NCBI GenBank assembly: GCA_022457065.1 | Contig: JAJGBQ010000006.1 | Location: 558,001 to 622,000 of the forward strand | Reading direction: 5' to 3' | Source of the DNA: Curvularia sp. ZM96 | Lineage: Eukaryota; Ascomycota; Dothideomycetes; Pleosporales; Pleosporaceae | Length of the DNA stretch: 64,000 nucleotides | In this document: piece by piece, positions 45,114-55,455 of the stretch | Position numbering within the stretch: position 1 is the first letter of the stretch | Layout: each line of letters opens with the position of its first letter | Program-made: the position numbers and the translations under genes | The notes under the pieces: model-generated | The model's database searches: none | Told to the model about the DNA's origin: nothing | The model's input: the letters and a program-made list of their open reading frames with translations, nothing else

Positions 45114-46204
45114 TTGAAAAGAGTAGTTTCTGGGGAAAGTGAAGTGGGAAAAGACTTGAATATTTTTGCAAGGCTTTGCGTGTTATATGGATAGCCAATC
45201 AGTGTAATGAAGATTTCTAAAGCTCTGTGCCCTTGGTAACTCGTCATAGGTTCTCTCTTCTGGATCTCTTTTACATCTCTTGCTCTTCCTCATTCTCCTC
45301 GTCTTGACTTGATTCTCATCCACATCCATCCATACCATGCAAACGTCCCGTCACGCCTTGTCCACAACTCCCAAAACACCATTGCACCAATGAGAATGCC
45401 ATCTACCAATCAAATCCATCCCCCCATCTAACCCATCCAAACCACCCATATCACCACCATCCAACCCTCCCCTTAACATCCCCACATCATCCACCCTTCC
45501 CCTTTACCCCGCGGAGCTGGTCCCCCTACCCGCCATCTAGCGCGCGCCATACACCTACCTACGCCACCACCGGTAGTCTATACACCTCGCTTAACCCCCC
45601 GCAAACATAAAGTCCTGACATCACCTCTGCAACGTCCATTTTTTTGCAACGCGGCTGCTGATGTCAGGGGCGGACCTGATTTAATGTACCCCAGAGGGAG
45701 CTAACTGCGCGCGCTAGCGCTGAGGGGGATGAGTTGAAGTGGTGTTTGCGCATGTGGACGCTGCTGGAAGCAGTGAAGTGCGTGTATGAGGGAAAAGAGA
45801 GAAGAGATGGTGCTGAGGGGGGATGAGATGGCAATGGGGAGTAGGGGCGAGGGATGGGAGGAAAGGAAGACACGGCACCGGTTATTCACTGGCGTTGTGT
45901 CGATCGGCACACGGCTGACGGCTGGTGTTGAGCGTTGCAATGTTAGGCAACGGATGTTTGAGCCGAAGTTATGGGCTAAGCACGCGTTTGGAGGGTGAAA
46001 GCAAGGAAGATGGGTGTGTGTGTTGATGTCACTTATGAGACCATCTTAAGATGAGCGAGTGGAGGTGGGAGGTTGTCGTCAGCAAGGAAGATGTCATTTG
46101 CAATTTGAGAGGAGAAATGGGTATATAAACAGTAGAGAAGAAGTATGGGTCGTGCTGCTCCCAGAACCCCTTACTGTTTCCAATCACCAAGCATCTCCAT
46201 CAAG
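45114..46204. other. Intergenic region upstream of the SOD gene
   Basis: CA/CT-rich DNA at 45280-45600 (runs of CCATCC and CACC), then GA-rich DNA at 45790-46090. No gene is recognised. It ends with the SOD TATA box. Confidence 0.4.
46132..46139 (+). promoter_or_regulatory. TATA box of the SOD gene
   Basis: TATATAAA lies 66 nt before the ATG at 46205. An in-frame ATG at 46145 is only 6 nt downstream of the box, so it is unlikely to be in the transcript; this decides the start in favour of 46205. Confidence 0.55.
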
Positions 46205-47083
46205 ATGCAGTTTCAATTCTTCCCTCTGCTGGCTTTGAGTGCCCTGGCACTCGCCCAAGACCAAGTCCAGGTCCAGGAAGGCGCACCCGCCCCTGTCGTC
46301 CTCGCAAGCGCAAAATCTGGTGTCATTCCTGCGACTCCGACACCCTTCTCAGGCGTTGACACAATCCAAGGCGCCATTGTCTCGCCTCTGCCTCCAGCCC
46401 CAGGCTATCTCCCGGGAGAAACAGGCGGTCTCCAAGGCACAGCAGCCGCATCGTCCAACCAGCCCGCTGCCACCTACCGCGCGGTAATGCCCAGCGAGCA
46501 ATACAACCCCTACGTCAACAGCACCGTCTCTGGCAGCATCGAAGCTGCAGGCTCCGCCCAGGGCGTCCAATTCATCGTCAATCTGACCAATCTCCCCGAC
46601 CAATCGCAATTTGGCCCCTTTGCATGGCACATTCACACATTGCCCGTCCCCAGCGACGGAAACTGCACTGCTACGATGGGCCACTTGGATCCTACCAACC
46701 GCGGCGAGCTGTACATGTGCGATGCCGCACAGCCGCAAACGTGCCAAGTGGGTGATCTGGCGGGCAAGCACGGCGGCAAAATCACCGCTCAAGGGACTTT
46801 TTCGACGCAGTTTGTCGACCCGTATCTGAGCGTTGAACAGGGCAGTCCTGGCTTCTTTGGCGGATTGGCGTTTGTGCTGCATACAGGGAATACGACGAGG
46901 ATTACCTGTGCGAATTTTGAATTGGTACAGGGTGGGAATGGAACCGGAGGCGCGAATAGTTCGACGGGAGTGCCGCCGTCGTCGACGCAGAGTGGTGCAC
47001 CCGAGTACACCGGTGCTGCGAGGAAAATAGAGGGCGGAGCCATGGCGCTTGCGGTTGGTGTATTTGCTGCAGTAATGGCTTAG
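46205..47083 (+). CDS. Extracellular Cu-only superoxide dismutase, probably GPI-anchored
   Basis: A single exon of 292 aa. A signal peptide (MQFQFFPLLALSALALA) leads to a Pro/Ala-rich linker and a SOD beta-barrel. Copper-site motifs are FAWHIHTLPVP and GHLDPTNRGE; the histidine of GKHGGKITAQG and one near FVLHTGNTTRITC complete the site. Residues of the zinc subloop expected in Cu/Zn enzymes seem reduced, as in fungal Cu-only SODs such as SOD5. The C-terminus is Ser/Gly-rich (GGANSSTGVPPSSTQSGAP) and ends in a hydrophobic tail, GGAMALAVGVFAAVMA, typical of GPI attachment. Several N-glycosylation sites are present. It would remove superoxide at the cell surface. Confidence 0.88.
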   Translation: MQFQFFPLLALSALALAQDQVQVQEGAPAPVVLASAKSGVIPATPTPFSGVDTIQGAIVSPLPPAPGYLPGETGGLQGTAAASSNQPAATYRAVMPSEQYNPYVNSTVSGSIEAAGSAQGVQFIVNLTNLPDQSQFGPFAWHIHTLPVPSDGNCTATMGHLDPTNRGELYMCDAAQPQTCQVGDLAGKHGGKITAQGTFSTQFVDPYLSVEQGSPGFFGGLAFVLHTGNTTRITCANFELVQGGNGTGGANSSTGVPPSSTQSGAPEYTGAARKIEGGAMALAVGVFAAVMA

Positions 47084-47156
47084 ATGTTTCTGAAGTGCGT
47101 GGTAGATGGAATGTTGAACCCAGATAATGATATAAGATAAGCACTCGAAATTCATC

Positions 47157-48799
47157 TCAGACAGCCTCCTCTGCTCCTTTGCTGTCTGCGCCCCACGCCT
47201 GGTGCAAGTTGCTTGTACATTCCCGGCGACACCATGCACCAGTGCAAACCCAAAATCTCGGCCCAGCATCAAGGCGCTTGTCACAGCCCTCTTTAGCACA
47301 AGTGTCCCATTTCTGCCCATCACTTTTCTGACCCTTCTTCAACATGATTTTTCCAGACTCATTCTTCCTCAACGTCATCTGCTCAGACGTCAATATGCTG
47401 CATGCTCTGCAGACCGGTCTCTCTCCCGTCCTAAGAACACGTTCCATCCTGTGGGGCGAGCGAATCTGTATGTAACTCTTGTAGAACTTGGAAGACGGCA
47501 TTAAGATGGGAGCACATTTGCATGCGGTGTTCTTGAGCCTAGCCGAGGATGAAGGCGATTTCAGGGCGACATGCTGATAGTAGCAAGCCATGCAATAGGG
47601 TTCGCAGTTTTCCAAGTGGTGTATTGCAATCGTTAGTGTGACCAAAGCAAGCTTGTAACAATCAGTGCATGTTTGAGTCGAGCAGACCCAACAAGGAGCT
47701 CTGTAAGCGGCTGAGCAGGTTAGAGTTTTGAAGAGGGCAAGGCGACGGTGGAGATCGTCCTGGGGAAGGATCGATTCACGAACAGACTTGGAGACGGAGG
47801 CTAAGTTGACGGCATCAACGTAGTGGAGGTACGGAATGACCATCATGAGCATGTCGTAAATGCCGAGGAACTGTGTCAATGGTGTGGACTCTCCTCGAGC
47901 ACCTTTGTATCTTCCTACCGCATCCTTGTTGTAGAACTTCGTTTTTAGCTCTTTTAGGGCAAACTCAGTCTTCTGCTCTACCCCAAGTACTGTTTTCACT
48001 GCGTATCGGCGCGCTGTTCGAACTGGGGCTTTTGCCTTGATGGGTAGACAACCGCGGAAAATGTAGGCTGGTATTGAACAGACGAAAAAGATGAGAAATA
48101 AGGTGATTTTCCAGGAATTGGAAACCAGCCGCTTGGTTGTTGCGTAAACCTTCGTTATTCGTTGTTGGGCGATACGTATGCAGCCAATGGAAGCGGCAAT
48201 TCCGAGAAGAGAAATCAAGGCATAGAAGAAGCTGCCGCCGTTAACAGTCAATATAATTTGAGTCCGGGCAAAACTTACGATATAGTGACGCCATATTGCC
48301 ATTCTCGCACAAAAGTCTTGCACATCTTAGTAGGGGTTGTGACAGTCTCATTCAGCCTTGCCGCGGCAGCGAAGAAGCTCTCATTAGTCCCCAGAGGCCG
48401 TTGATCGTGGAAATTCGCCATGTCGCGGCATGCTTTGAGCTCCTTGGGCGCATATCCGCTTTGGTAAGCCGTAGCACGCGACAAGTAGACGGTGAGGATA
48501 GTGTCGCCTAGTGCGATTGGTAGTTGTAATGGTGGAGGTAATGCGAGAGCGGGTAACCATATGAGGACATTCCAGATCATAACAATGCCTCCCCACTGGT
48601 CTGCAAATCGTTCTCCGGTTGCAATGGCTGGATTGTAGGTCCCGTTATGAAGCAAGATATTATTGCTCACCAACTTGTGGTGATTGATTGCATTCCCCGA
48701 GAAAAATATAGTCGGTGCCAGCATAACGAAGCGAAGCACAACGGTGGAAAAATGCATCCACATGTAAATAGAGTAAGATTCGTAAACATCCGTCGCCAT
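47157..48799 (-). CDS. Multi-pass membrane protein with an F-box-like motif and Cys-rich tail
   Basis: Exons on the minus strand are 48799-48279 and 48231-47157, giving 531 aa. Hydrophobic segments are near residues 15-35, 70-90, 174-195 and 215-235 (FFYALISLLGIAASIGCIRI and ITLFLIFFVCSIPAYIF). After a basic stretch comes a leucine-rich, F-box-like motif, YDMLMMVIPYLHYVDAVNLA, then SKSVRESIL. The C-terminal 220 residues are rich in Cys: CWVCSTQTCTDC, CEPYCMACYY, CRAC, CAKEGC and CTGAWCRREC, suggesting several zinc sites. The combination is unusual for an F-box protein. The role is unknown. The 47-nt intron has a good donor (GTAAGT) and restores VTISFFYALIS. Confidence 0.78.
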
Positions 48800-49744
48800 G
48801 CTGGAGCCGGTTGCCGGTTGCAGTGCGGCAATCGGATTTGGTGAACTGTATGAAGGACAAAAACCAAAAAATCACAAGGCAGGCTGGGATGAGGCACCAC
48901 ACAGTATAAGACAGTCAAGGCTGGACGGAGGCCTCATCCACAGGCCCATTGCAAAAGCCCAGCAGTCAGCCGGGCGAAGGATATTCACGGTGGCATGATT
49001 TTGAGCCGCGTGTTGGATGCAAAGAAAATGACTGTAGCAGCCTTGTGGTCCGTTGTAACCCCGCAGAGAGAAAGAAGCAATTTTAAGCGTACGGTCAGCC
49101 AATGTGGTTTGGTGGGGGACAGACAGTGCCAGGGCCAAAGCTACCGGTGAACAGGGACAGAAGAAGGGCGGCTTGGCTAGACGTGTTCGGCTTCCGCGTA
49201 ACCGAAATGGCCAACATGTTGCTGGACACGGCCGACACGGGCCTGGATCTGGATATGACGTCAAAAGCAAGGGAGTGGGTCAGAAGCGGGTGAAGAGCCT
49301 TGCGCGCACTGACGAGAAGACATGTTGTGACCAGGAGAGGGTGTTGAGCAAGATGAGGAGCGCAGTGGGAGTCGAGATGGTTGCCGGCGCTAGCAGCGCA
49401 CGGGGCGGAACGGCTTCCGTGGGCGGGCGTCTCCGGGGCAACGGCGGGTGTTTATCGATGCTCCCAGGTGCGACTGCACCCCTGCCCCCAGCTCTACCAA
49501 GGACGACTGACAATACCGCGTTACGGCCCACACCAGGCTCACCGTCACGACTACTCCGCAAAAAGTAACTTTTAGGTGCATGCTAGCCCCCTCTCGAAAC
49601 ACGCCCTCACGACTCCTTGCACTGCCTTGCAACTGCGTTTCGCCTCAGCATCCTCGTGGCCGCATCCATCGTCTCAGCATTACATGTCCAGCTGCTGATA
49701 GCTGCCAATAACCCCGCGGCCACGACTCTCGTAACCTTATCGTC
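48800..49744. other. Divergent intergenic region
   Basis: About 945 nt between the membrane protein gene and Cdc14. A GC-rich 154-codon frame (49104-49568, plus) has opposing frames and a low-complexity Gly/Arg product; I treat it as chance. No RNA gene is seen. Confidence 0.4.
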
Positions 49745-50723
49745 ATGGAGGCGCTCTTATCGCTGGCGTTCGACAATATTGCGTCCAAGGACACGCAGAA
49801 GATTCGCAAAGGCCTGAGGCAGATTGAAGGCATGCTGGCCCAGATTTGCCTCTCCGGCGGAAAGTCGAAACCCTGCACACCGGGCCACCGCCGCAATGCG
49901 TCCGCAGTAACTCTGGGAGAACAACAACACCAGCAACAACAAGCGACAACGAAGAAGCTGGAGCAATTGTCCGACGACCTCGCCTTCCGAGAGTTCTTCC
50001 GCCTGCAAGAGGGTTTCGAGTGGAATGGTGCGTCGACTCGACAGACAACCAAGGGATAAGCTGCTGACAGTGTAAAGTTGTAACAAGGGTAGCCGACTGT
50101 CTTGATCGATTGCTTGGTATGGGCAGCAGTAAAGGTAGGGCAAGCACAGTACAGTCGACAACCAGGAACTGACAAGGACAATTGCAGATGGCCAGAACGA
50201 CATCCTCATCCTCTCGTCGCTCTCCAACATACAGGGTCTGCTCCTGCTGCACCCCCCATCGCGAATCATATTTGGCCGCGAGGTTTACATGAACCTCCTC
50301 CTCGACCTCCTCGACCCCTATAACTGCCCGGCGATCCAGTCACAAGCCCTCCTCGTCCTCGTCTCGGCCCTGCTAGCGACACCACAAAACACACGCATCT
50401 TCGAGCACATGGACGGCCTGCTCACCGTAACCAGCCTGTTCAAGGACGAGGAGACGACGCAAGGTGTCAAGGTCAAGCTGCTTGAGTTCTTGTACTTTTA
50501 CCTCATGCCTGAAGTCCCCGTCTCGGGTCCCCAGCGGAATCGAGACAAGGTCAGGTCCGCCATGGACCGGCGGGGCAGTACCGACGATGGCGGGAACGGG
50601 GTCAGGAAGCACACACGGTCGCAGGCAGAGAAACAACACATGCTCGGCAAGTATCTCAGCAACGTAGACGCGCTTGTCGAGGACCTTCAAGAGAGCGCAC
50701 CGTTTACAAACGTCGCCTGCTGA
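49745..50723 (+). CDS. Septation initiation network component Cdc14 (Sid1 partner)
   Basis: Exons 49745-50027, 50078-50116 and 50188-50723 give 285 aa. The protein opens EALLSLAFDNIASKDTQKIR KGLRQIEGML, then a Gln-rich loop, then REFFRLQEGFEWNVVTRVAD and CLDRLLDGQNDILILSSLSN, with LLLDLLDPYNCPAIQSQALL and VKVKLLEFLYFYLMPE. This matches the SIN Cdc14 family (not the phosphatase of the same name), an armadillo-like helical protein that binds and activates the Sid1 kinase to trigger septum formation at spindle poles. The 39-nt middle exon is needed to rebuild VTRVADCLDRLL; a model without it would lose 13 residues in frame. Confidence 0.87.
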
Positions 50724-52172
50724 GCGGGTCGGATGAGACGTTTCTCCTTCTTTCCTTTTCTTTTCCTTTGTCATATTGCTGGACCATGTTTTGGTCCTTT
50801 TCAGCGAGGCGTCACGGAATGTTTGGAACCAGCCGCATCCACACCTGTCGCACAAGATAGCCATTGCCGCTTTCCTTTGTACAATGCATTGTATTTTTTT
50901 TCTGGGAGCGAAAAGACTGACAGCTTCATTGCATCTTCGGGCGGATACCTTCACTGTAGATTATGTTTTCCTTGGGTTTGGGGGTTTGTTGACGTCTCAG
51001 ATTGACGGGAGCCGCCGAGGGTGTGGCCTATCAGAATGGTCGCAGGACGTCTCCTTGCTGGCCCATTGGCATAAATTGATAATACTCTCTGCATGTTGGT
51101 TATGCATCTGCGTCACGTGACACCGCGACCGTCTCTTTTTTTTTACAGTGAATGCGACAATGTCTTCCAACCATCTGGCGCGGTTCTGGGTGCATTCACA
51201 GGAGCTGTTGCTGTAGTCGATTGTAACATGGTGTTGGCGCTGGAGCTGCAGCCTTAGTGGACCAGAGAGACGAGGTGGTCACAGGGCATCGATACGTGCA
51301 AAGAGGCGATTGGGTGTTGAGTTTATGCATCATCAGAAAGCCGAACCAAGGGCGGACGAACCAGGCAAAGGTCAGCCTTGCCCTAGCGCGACTGGTCAGT
51401 ACCTGGGGTCACGTGCACCTTACCAAGCATGCGAAGCGCCGGCGATCGACGGAAGCTAAACCCTACCGGCGCCTGGTCGCGTGCCTCTTTTACAGATTCC
51501 CATGTTACAACAGTGGCAACGGAGGGCGCGGACAGCGAGTGTACAGAGCCTCAAGACGAGTGAGTAGGCTTACGGAAACGCATCTCGCATTCAGGACGGT
51601 CAGATGCGTGCCCACTTGTGCTGACTGCGCTCCTGCACTGCATTGCTCGCATGCAAGTGCTGAGTACTGACGCCAACTGCGCCTAGCAGTCATGACGCAC
51701 ATGTTAGCAAATCACCACTCTGCCAAGTCACTTCGGAAGGTCGGCTCTCGTGCAACGCTGCACGACAAAGGCAGGGCAGAAAGCTTTCTTTCGTCCGATC
51801 GACCCGTGGCTGGCCCATGCCGTCTCTTCCGTCGACATTGCAATGCCCCGATGCGCTTTGTTTCCTAGTGCCCATCCTCCGAGCTTGCCCTGGCTGAAAT
51901 TTGCATATACCATTGTTTTCTGCGTTCCTATTCTTCTTCCTTCTGCTACTGTGCCCTGGCCGTGAGCAAGTTGAACGCCTTACGCTTCCCTACATATATG
52001 CCCTGCGCCCGTCGCTGGTCCGCTTACTTGATCCATCGTCATCTCAGCCCCTCCAGGCTGCATTCTAGCCAGTCGTGACGTTTGCTTCTTCATACTGTCA
52101 ATCTACAGTGCCTTTCAAGCTGATACTTCTTCTTCCCTACTTCGATATTCCCGCTGGACATCATACCACGCC
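50724..52172. other. 1.45-kb intergenic region
   Basis: T-rich DNA follows the Cdc14 stop; then no convincing coding frame to 52172. The ORF at 51257-51670 lacks motifs. CT-rich DNA near 52040-52170 is probably the promoter and leader of the next gene. Confidence 0.4.
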
Positions 52173-53540
52173 ATGGGTGCAGGAGCTTTCATAGAACCCC
52201 TCGTGGTCATCTCGCTCCTCTTTGGCGGCACCTGGGTGAACCGCAATCCAGACTACCGTCTTTTCGGCCGGTCAAGAGACTCCCACCATTCGCCTCGCTC
52301 AGCTTCGCCAGACTCAGGTCGATCGAGTCCCGTATCTAGCGCCTCCCTCCTTGCCAATGTCGACGACGAGCCGCGATGGCAGAAACGCGAGATCAACCTG
52401 TTGGGCATGCGTAAGGAAGTTCTGAGTCCAAACACAAAAAGGTTCCAGAATTACTTCTTGTCGAGATTGCTTCGAAAGTTTCCTTTCCTAGTCGAGGCTT
52501 GGTACTGGGCCCTGATCTACTGGGTAAGCCGACCGCAGATGCACCGAATATACCAGGATGCTGACTACGACAACTAGGTTTACCAAGTCGGTCGTGCCAT
52601 TACTGCTCTAACACTGATTGACCAAGGCACTGTCAATGTCGCCCGCCGCCACGCCCTACAACTCATCCACATTGAACAACGACTACACATCTTCCTCGAA
52701 CTTGGTGTCCAGGCATGGTTCCTCAAGCACCCTGCCCTCCTCCACTGGATCAACCGTATCTACTCCTTCATCCATATCCCGGGCACGATTCTGTTTTTAG
52801 TATGCCTGTACTACTACACCACTACTCGCAACCGCATCGATCTCCCCCTCCACAACAAACCAGCAGGCGAGGCAGATGGCAGTCCCGCAGGTCCAGTTCT
52901 CTACGCCGCTAGACGCCGAACCATGGCAACCTGCAACCTAATCGCCTTCATCATCTTCACCCTCTGGCCATGCATGCCACCCCGACTCCTCTCCGACCCC
53001 GATGTCCCCGGCGCCGTAGGCAAAGAAGCGCGCAGTTTCGGTTTCGTCGACACTGTGCACAGCGCGGCCGGCGAAACCAGCGTGTGGACAACAAACAAGT
53101 TCTGCAACCAATACGCCGCCATGCCTTCGCTGCACTTTGGCTACTCGCTCCTCATCGGCCTAACCATAATGTCGATTCCACTCGCCCCACAACACAGTCG
53201 CTCACGAAGTGTAGCCCTCACCATGGGCCTGCGCATGCGCGTCCCGTCTCTCCGCCGCTTCCTCTGCATCCTCGTCGGCATCGCGTACCCGGCTACCATC
53301 CTCATCGCCATCGTCGCGACCGCAAACCACTTTATCCTCGACGCGGTAGCCGGCGCCATGGTCTGCGGCGTCGCGTGGTCTGGAAACAGGGTTCTGCTCA
53401 ACTTGCTTCCGCTCGAGGATTACTTTCTGGCCTGCGTGCGTATTCACAAGCCGGAGAGGCGTGCTGTTGCGTGGGATGGCGAGGAGAGTGATCCTTATGG
53501 AAGGTCAAAGTTTGGTGCCAAGGGCGTGGTTTTTGATTAA
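52173..53540 (+). CDS. PAP2-superfamily membrane protein (IPC synthase/PAP2_3-like)
   Basis: Exons 52173-52523 and 52578-53540 give 437 aa. The first exon has an N-terminal hydrophobic stretch and a Ser-rich cytosolic loop. In the second exon several membrane segments carry the PAP2-type motifs NQYAAMPSLHFGYSL (PSxH) and ATANHFILDAVAG (HxxxD). Earlier conserved bits are VQAWFLKHPALLHWINRIYS and FIHIPGTILFLVCLYYY. This is the PAP2_3 group, which includes inositolphosphotransferases and lipid phosphatases of Golgi or ER membranes; the substrate is not determined. The 54-nt intron has GTAAGC and a CAACTAG end. The second exon has no start of its own, so its first 115 codons are visible only when joined to exon 1. 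Confidence 0.85.
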
Positions 53541-54112
53541 TGTGTGGAAAGAGAGGGGATGATGGACTAATCGGGTGGGTAGTAATGAGTGAACGTGATT
53601 CACGGGTTAATTGGGATACAAGAATTGGACAGCATTGTAATTGATACGAATACCCCAGGGTTATAATATACGATATTTTTCTTTCTGAGCTGGTTCCTGG
53701 CTCTGTGGTAGTTTAGGTCAGGGTAGAGAGGTTGAGAGACTAAGGAAAGCTTGACCTCACGTGTATATCCGACAACAAATGCGAACACATGTTTCTTATT
53801 TTCCCGTTGTTTGTGCCGTATGAGAAAGAGCAGTCACTGCATATGAGTATGAAGGAGATTGATTTCTCTGCTTCATCCACAGCTTCTTTCTGCCCAGTTC
53901 CTACACTTCTTCACCTCGAATACTAACCTTCTCCATCCAGTCCTTCTCGCCCTTCTCACGAGTACTCTCCTTATTATTCTTCCCCATTTCAGCACTCCGC
54001 CGTCGGCGGCTTCGCAGCCGGCGCGTGCAACTGATGCTTCCAGCCGAGAATAAACGAGCACTCCATCTCCTTAGTCTGTCCACATATTAGCTCTTCTCTC
54101 CCCCTCAAGCCC
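53541..54112. other. Intergenic region, may contain the last exon of the next minus-strand gene
   Basis: Two overlapping minus-strand frames (54061-53873 and 54083-53901) could be a 3' exon of the secreted protein gene that follows. The second reads KNNKESTREKGEKDWMEKVS, which looks protein-like. I could not choose between them. Confidence 0.3.
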
Positions 54113-54829
54113 TCAAAAACGGCAGAAAATAGAAAGAAAAGAAAAGAAAGAATTACTCACCCTTATCCACTCTTTCCCCTCCACTTCCTCCTCACCACAC
54201 TCCCACCCCCCTTCTTCCTCACCAGTATCCCACCCACTCGCCCTACACTCGCCGCACACCCTCCAGCCCTCGCCATCCCCCCACTCACACTCCCACTCCC
54301 TACCATTCTGGTACGAAAACCTCAATTCACCTTTGCTCGTATCATACGGCCCTATTCGCAGTGTGCGCGGGTAGTCCGGGATACGATGGTTGACAGTGGC
54401 AGCGGTGTTGGGGCCCAAGTTGACGAGACGCGTGATCCAGTCGCCGTTTTGAAGGAGAGCAGTGGTGTTGCGTTTGTAGGTGGAGAGGGAAGGCGAGGGG
54501 GATAAGAAGCAGTGTTCGGTTAGGGAGAGGTGGAAGGGGAAGATTATGATGGGTTCGGGGTCGGTTGGGCGCAGGGTTTGGGTTACGCGCGCGGTTTGGG
54601 TGAGGGTGCGGGTTGCGGGGAGGAGGATGTCGCCGTTTGAATTGTCGGTGTTGTTGGCGGTGGGGACGTCGAGGGCTTGGATGGTTGGAGTGGGTGCTAG
54701 GAGGATGGTTGAGTTGTCAGGGCCTTCGAGGGCGATGATCAAGGTGGGAGAGACGGGCTGCTGAGGTGTGGTTGCAGTGATGGAGACAATGAGGGAGAGT
54801 AGAAAGATGAGCAGGAACTGGGGCGGCAT
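54113..54829 (-). CDS. Secreted protein of unknown function, 3' end uncertain
   Basis: From the ATG at 54829 the protein starts with a signal peptide, MPPQFLLIFLLSLIVSITAT. The mature part is Thr/Pro/Asn-rich at first (LEGPDNSTILLAPTPTIQAL), then more ordered: HLSLTEHCFLSPSPSLSTYK and YPRTLRIGPYDTSKGELRFS with YQNGREWECEWGDGEGWRVCGECRASGW, where four Cys cluster. The last residues after KEWIR (SNSFFSFLSIFCRF) read through a good donor, GTGAGT at 54160, so they are probably intron. The true C-terminus is likely in a downstream exon after GACTAAG near 54071. No family is recognised. Confidence 0.6.
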   Translation of the reverse strand: MPPQFLLIFLLSLIVSITATTPQQPVSPTLIIALEGPDNSTILLAPTPTIQALDVPTANNTDNSNGDILLPATRTLTQTARVTQTLRPTDPEPIIIFPFHLSLTEHCFLSPSPSLSTYKRNTTALLQNGDWITRLVNLGPNTAATVNHRIPDYPRTLRIGPYDTSKGELRFSYQNGREWECEWGDGEGWRVCGECRASGWDTGEEEGGWECGEEEVEGKEWIRVSNSFFSFLSIFCRF

Positions 54830-55455
54830 TTTTAATCGAGGCTGTACGGATGAGCTGTTGTTTTTGATAATACGGCTTGCACTCTTATAAGTGCGGTTTT
54901 GGCTGTTGTTGGTCGAACTGAAGCGAGTGGGTGGGATAAATTGTCCTATTAAGAAACAATCCAGACCAAGATATCGGCTTGTAAAAACGCCAGGCGGACA
55001 GTGAAAGCTGATGGTGAGGTCTGATAGTGAATTAGCGCACGGACAGTGGACAGGCAAACGGGCAGATGCACGATTAAAGATACTAATATTCTGCGTACAG
55101 CAATCTAGAGGAAGAAAGTGTCGTCCATGAAAGAAACCATATCACCCGTCCTGCACAAATAAATGGTTGGAGATGTTGAAAATATTTGGCATCGCCCGCA
55201 ACTGCAAGACCTGCTGAAGCTTCGACAGCCAATGGAATAGATACTACAACCGGGTGTTACATGGTGAAATATTACAAGGAGTATACATGATATTGTTGTG
55301 TACAGTCAACAAAAGTCCAGGGTATAGTGTCAAAGAGAGTATGCGCAATCAAAACCACCAAACAGTGTAATGTGTAATGTGCTAGTGCCAGTCTAGTAAC
55401 CAAAAAGAACTCCGACCAAGTCGACTGAGAAATGAAAACGCAAGGAAAGAAACTT
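54830..55455. other. Intergenic region between two minus-strand genes
   Basis: About 625 nt containing the promoter of the secreted protein gene and the 3' flank of the DUF4112 gene. Nothing else is recognised. Confidence 0.4.

Noticed and set aside
46349..47323. 324-codon open frame on the minus strand
   Set aside because: It lies antisense to the SOD gene and runs into the neighbouring minus-strand gene in another frame. Its composition is Arg/Cys-rich and without motifs, as expected of a shadow of GC-biased coding DNA.
49104..49568. 154-codon frame on the plus strand
   Set aside because: Low-complexity Gly/Arg/Pro product with an equally long opposing frame; no splice or start support. 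Probably the promoter region of CDC14.
49645..50269. Three long minus-strand frames opposite CDC14
   Set aside because: They overlap each other in different frames and lie antisense to a well-supported three-exon gene.
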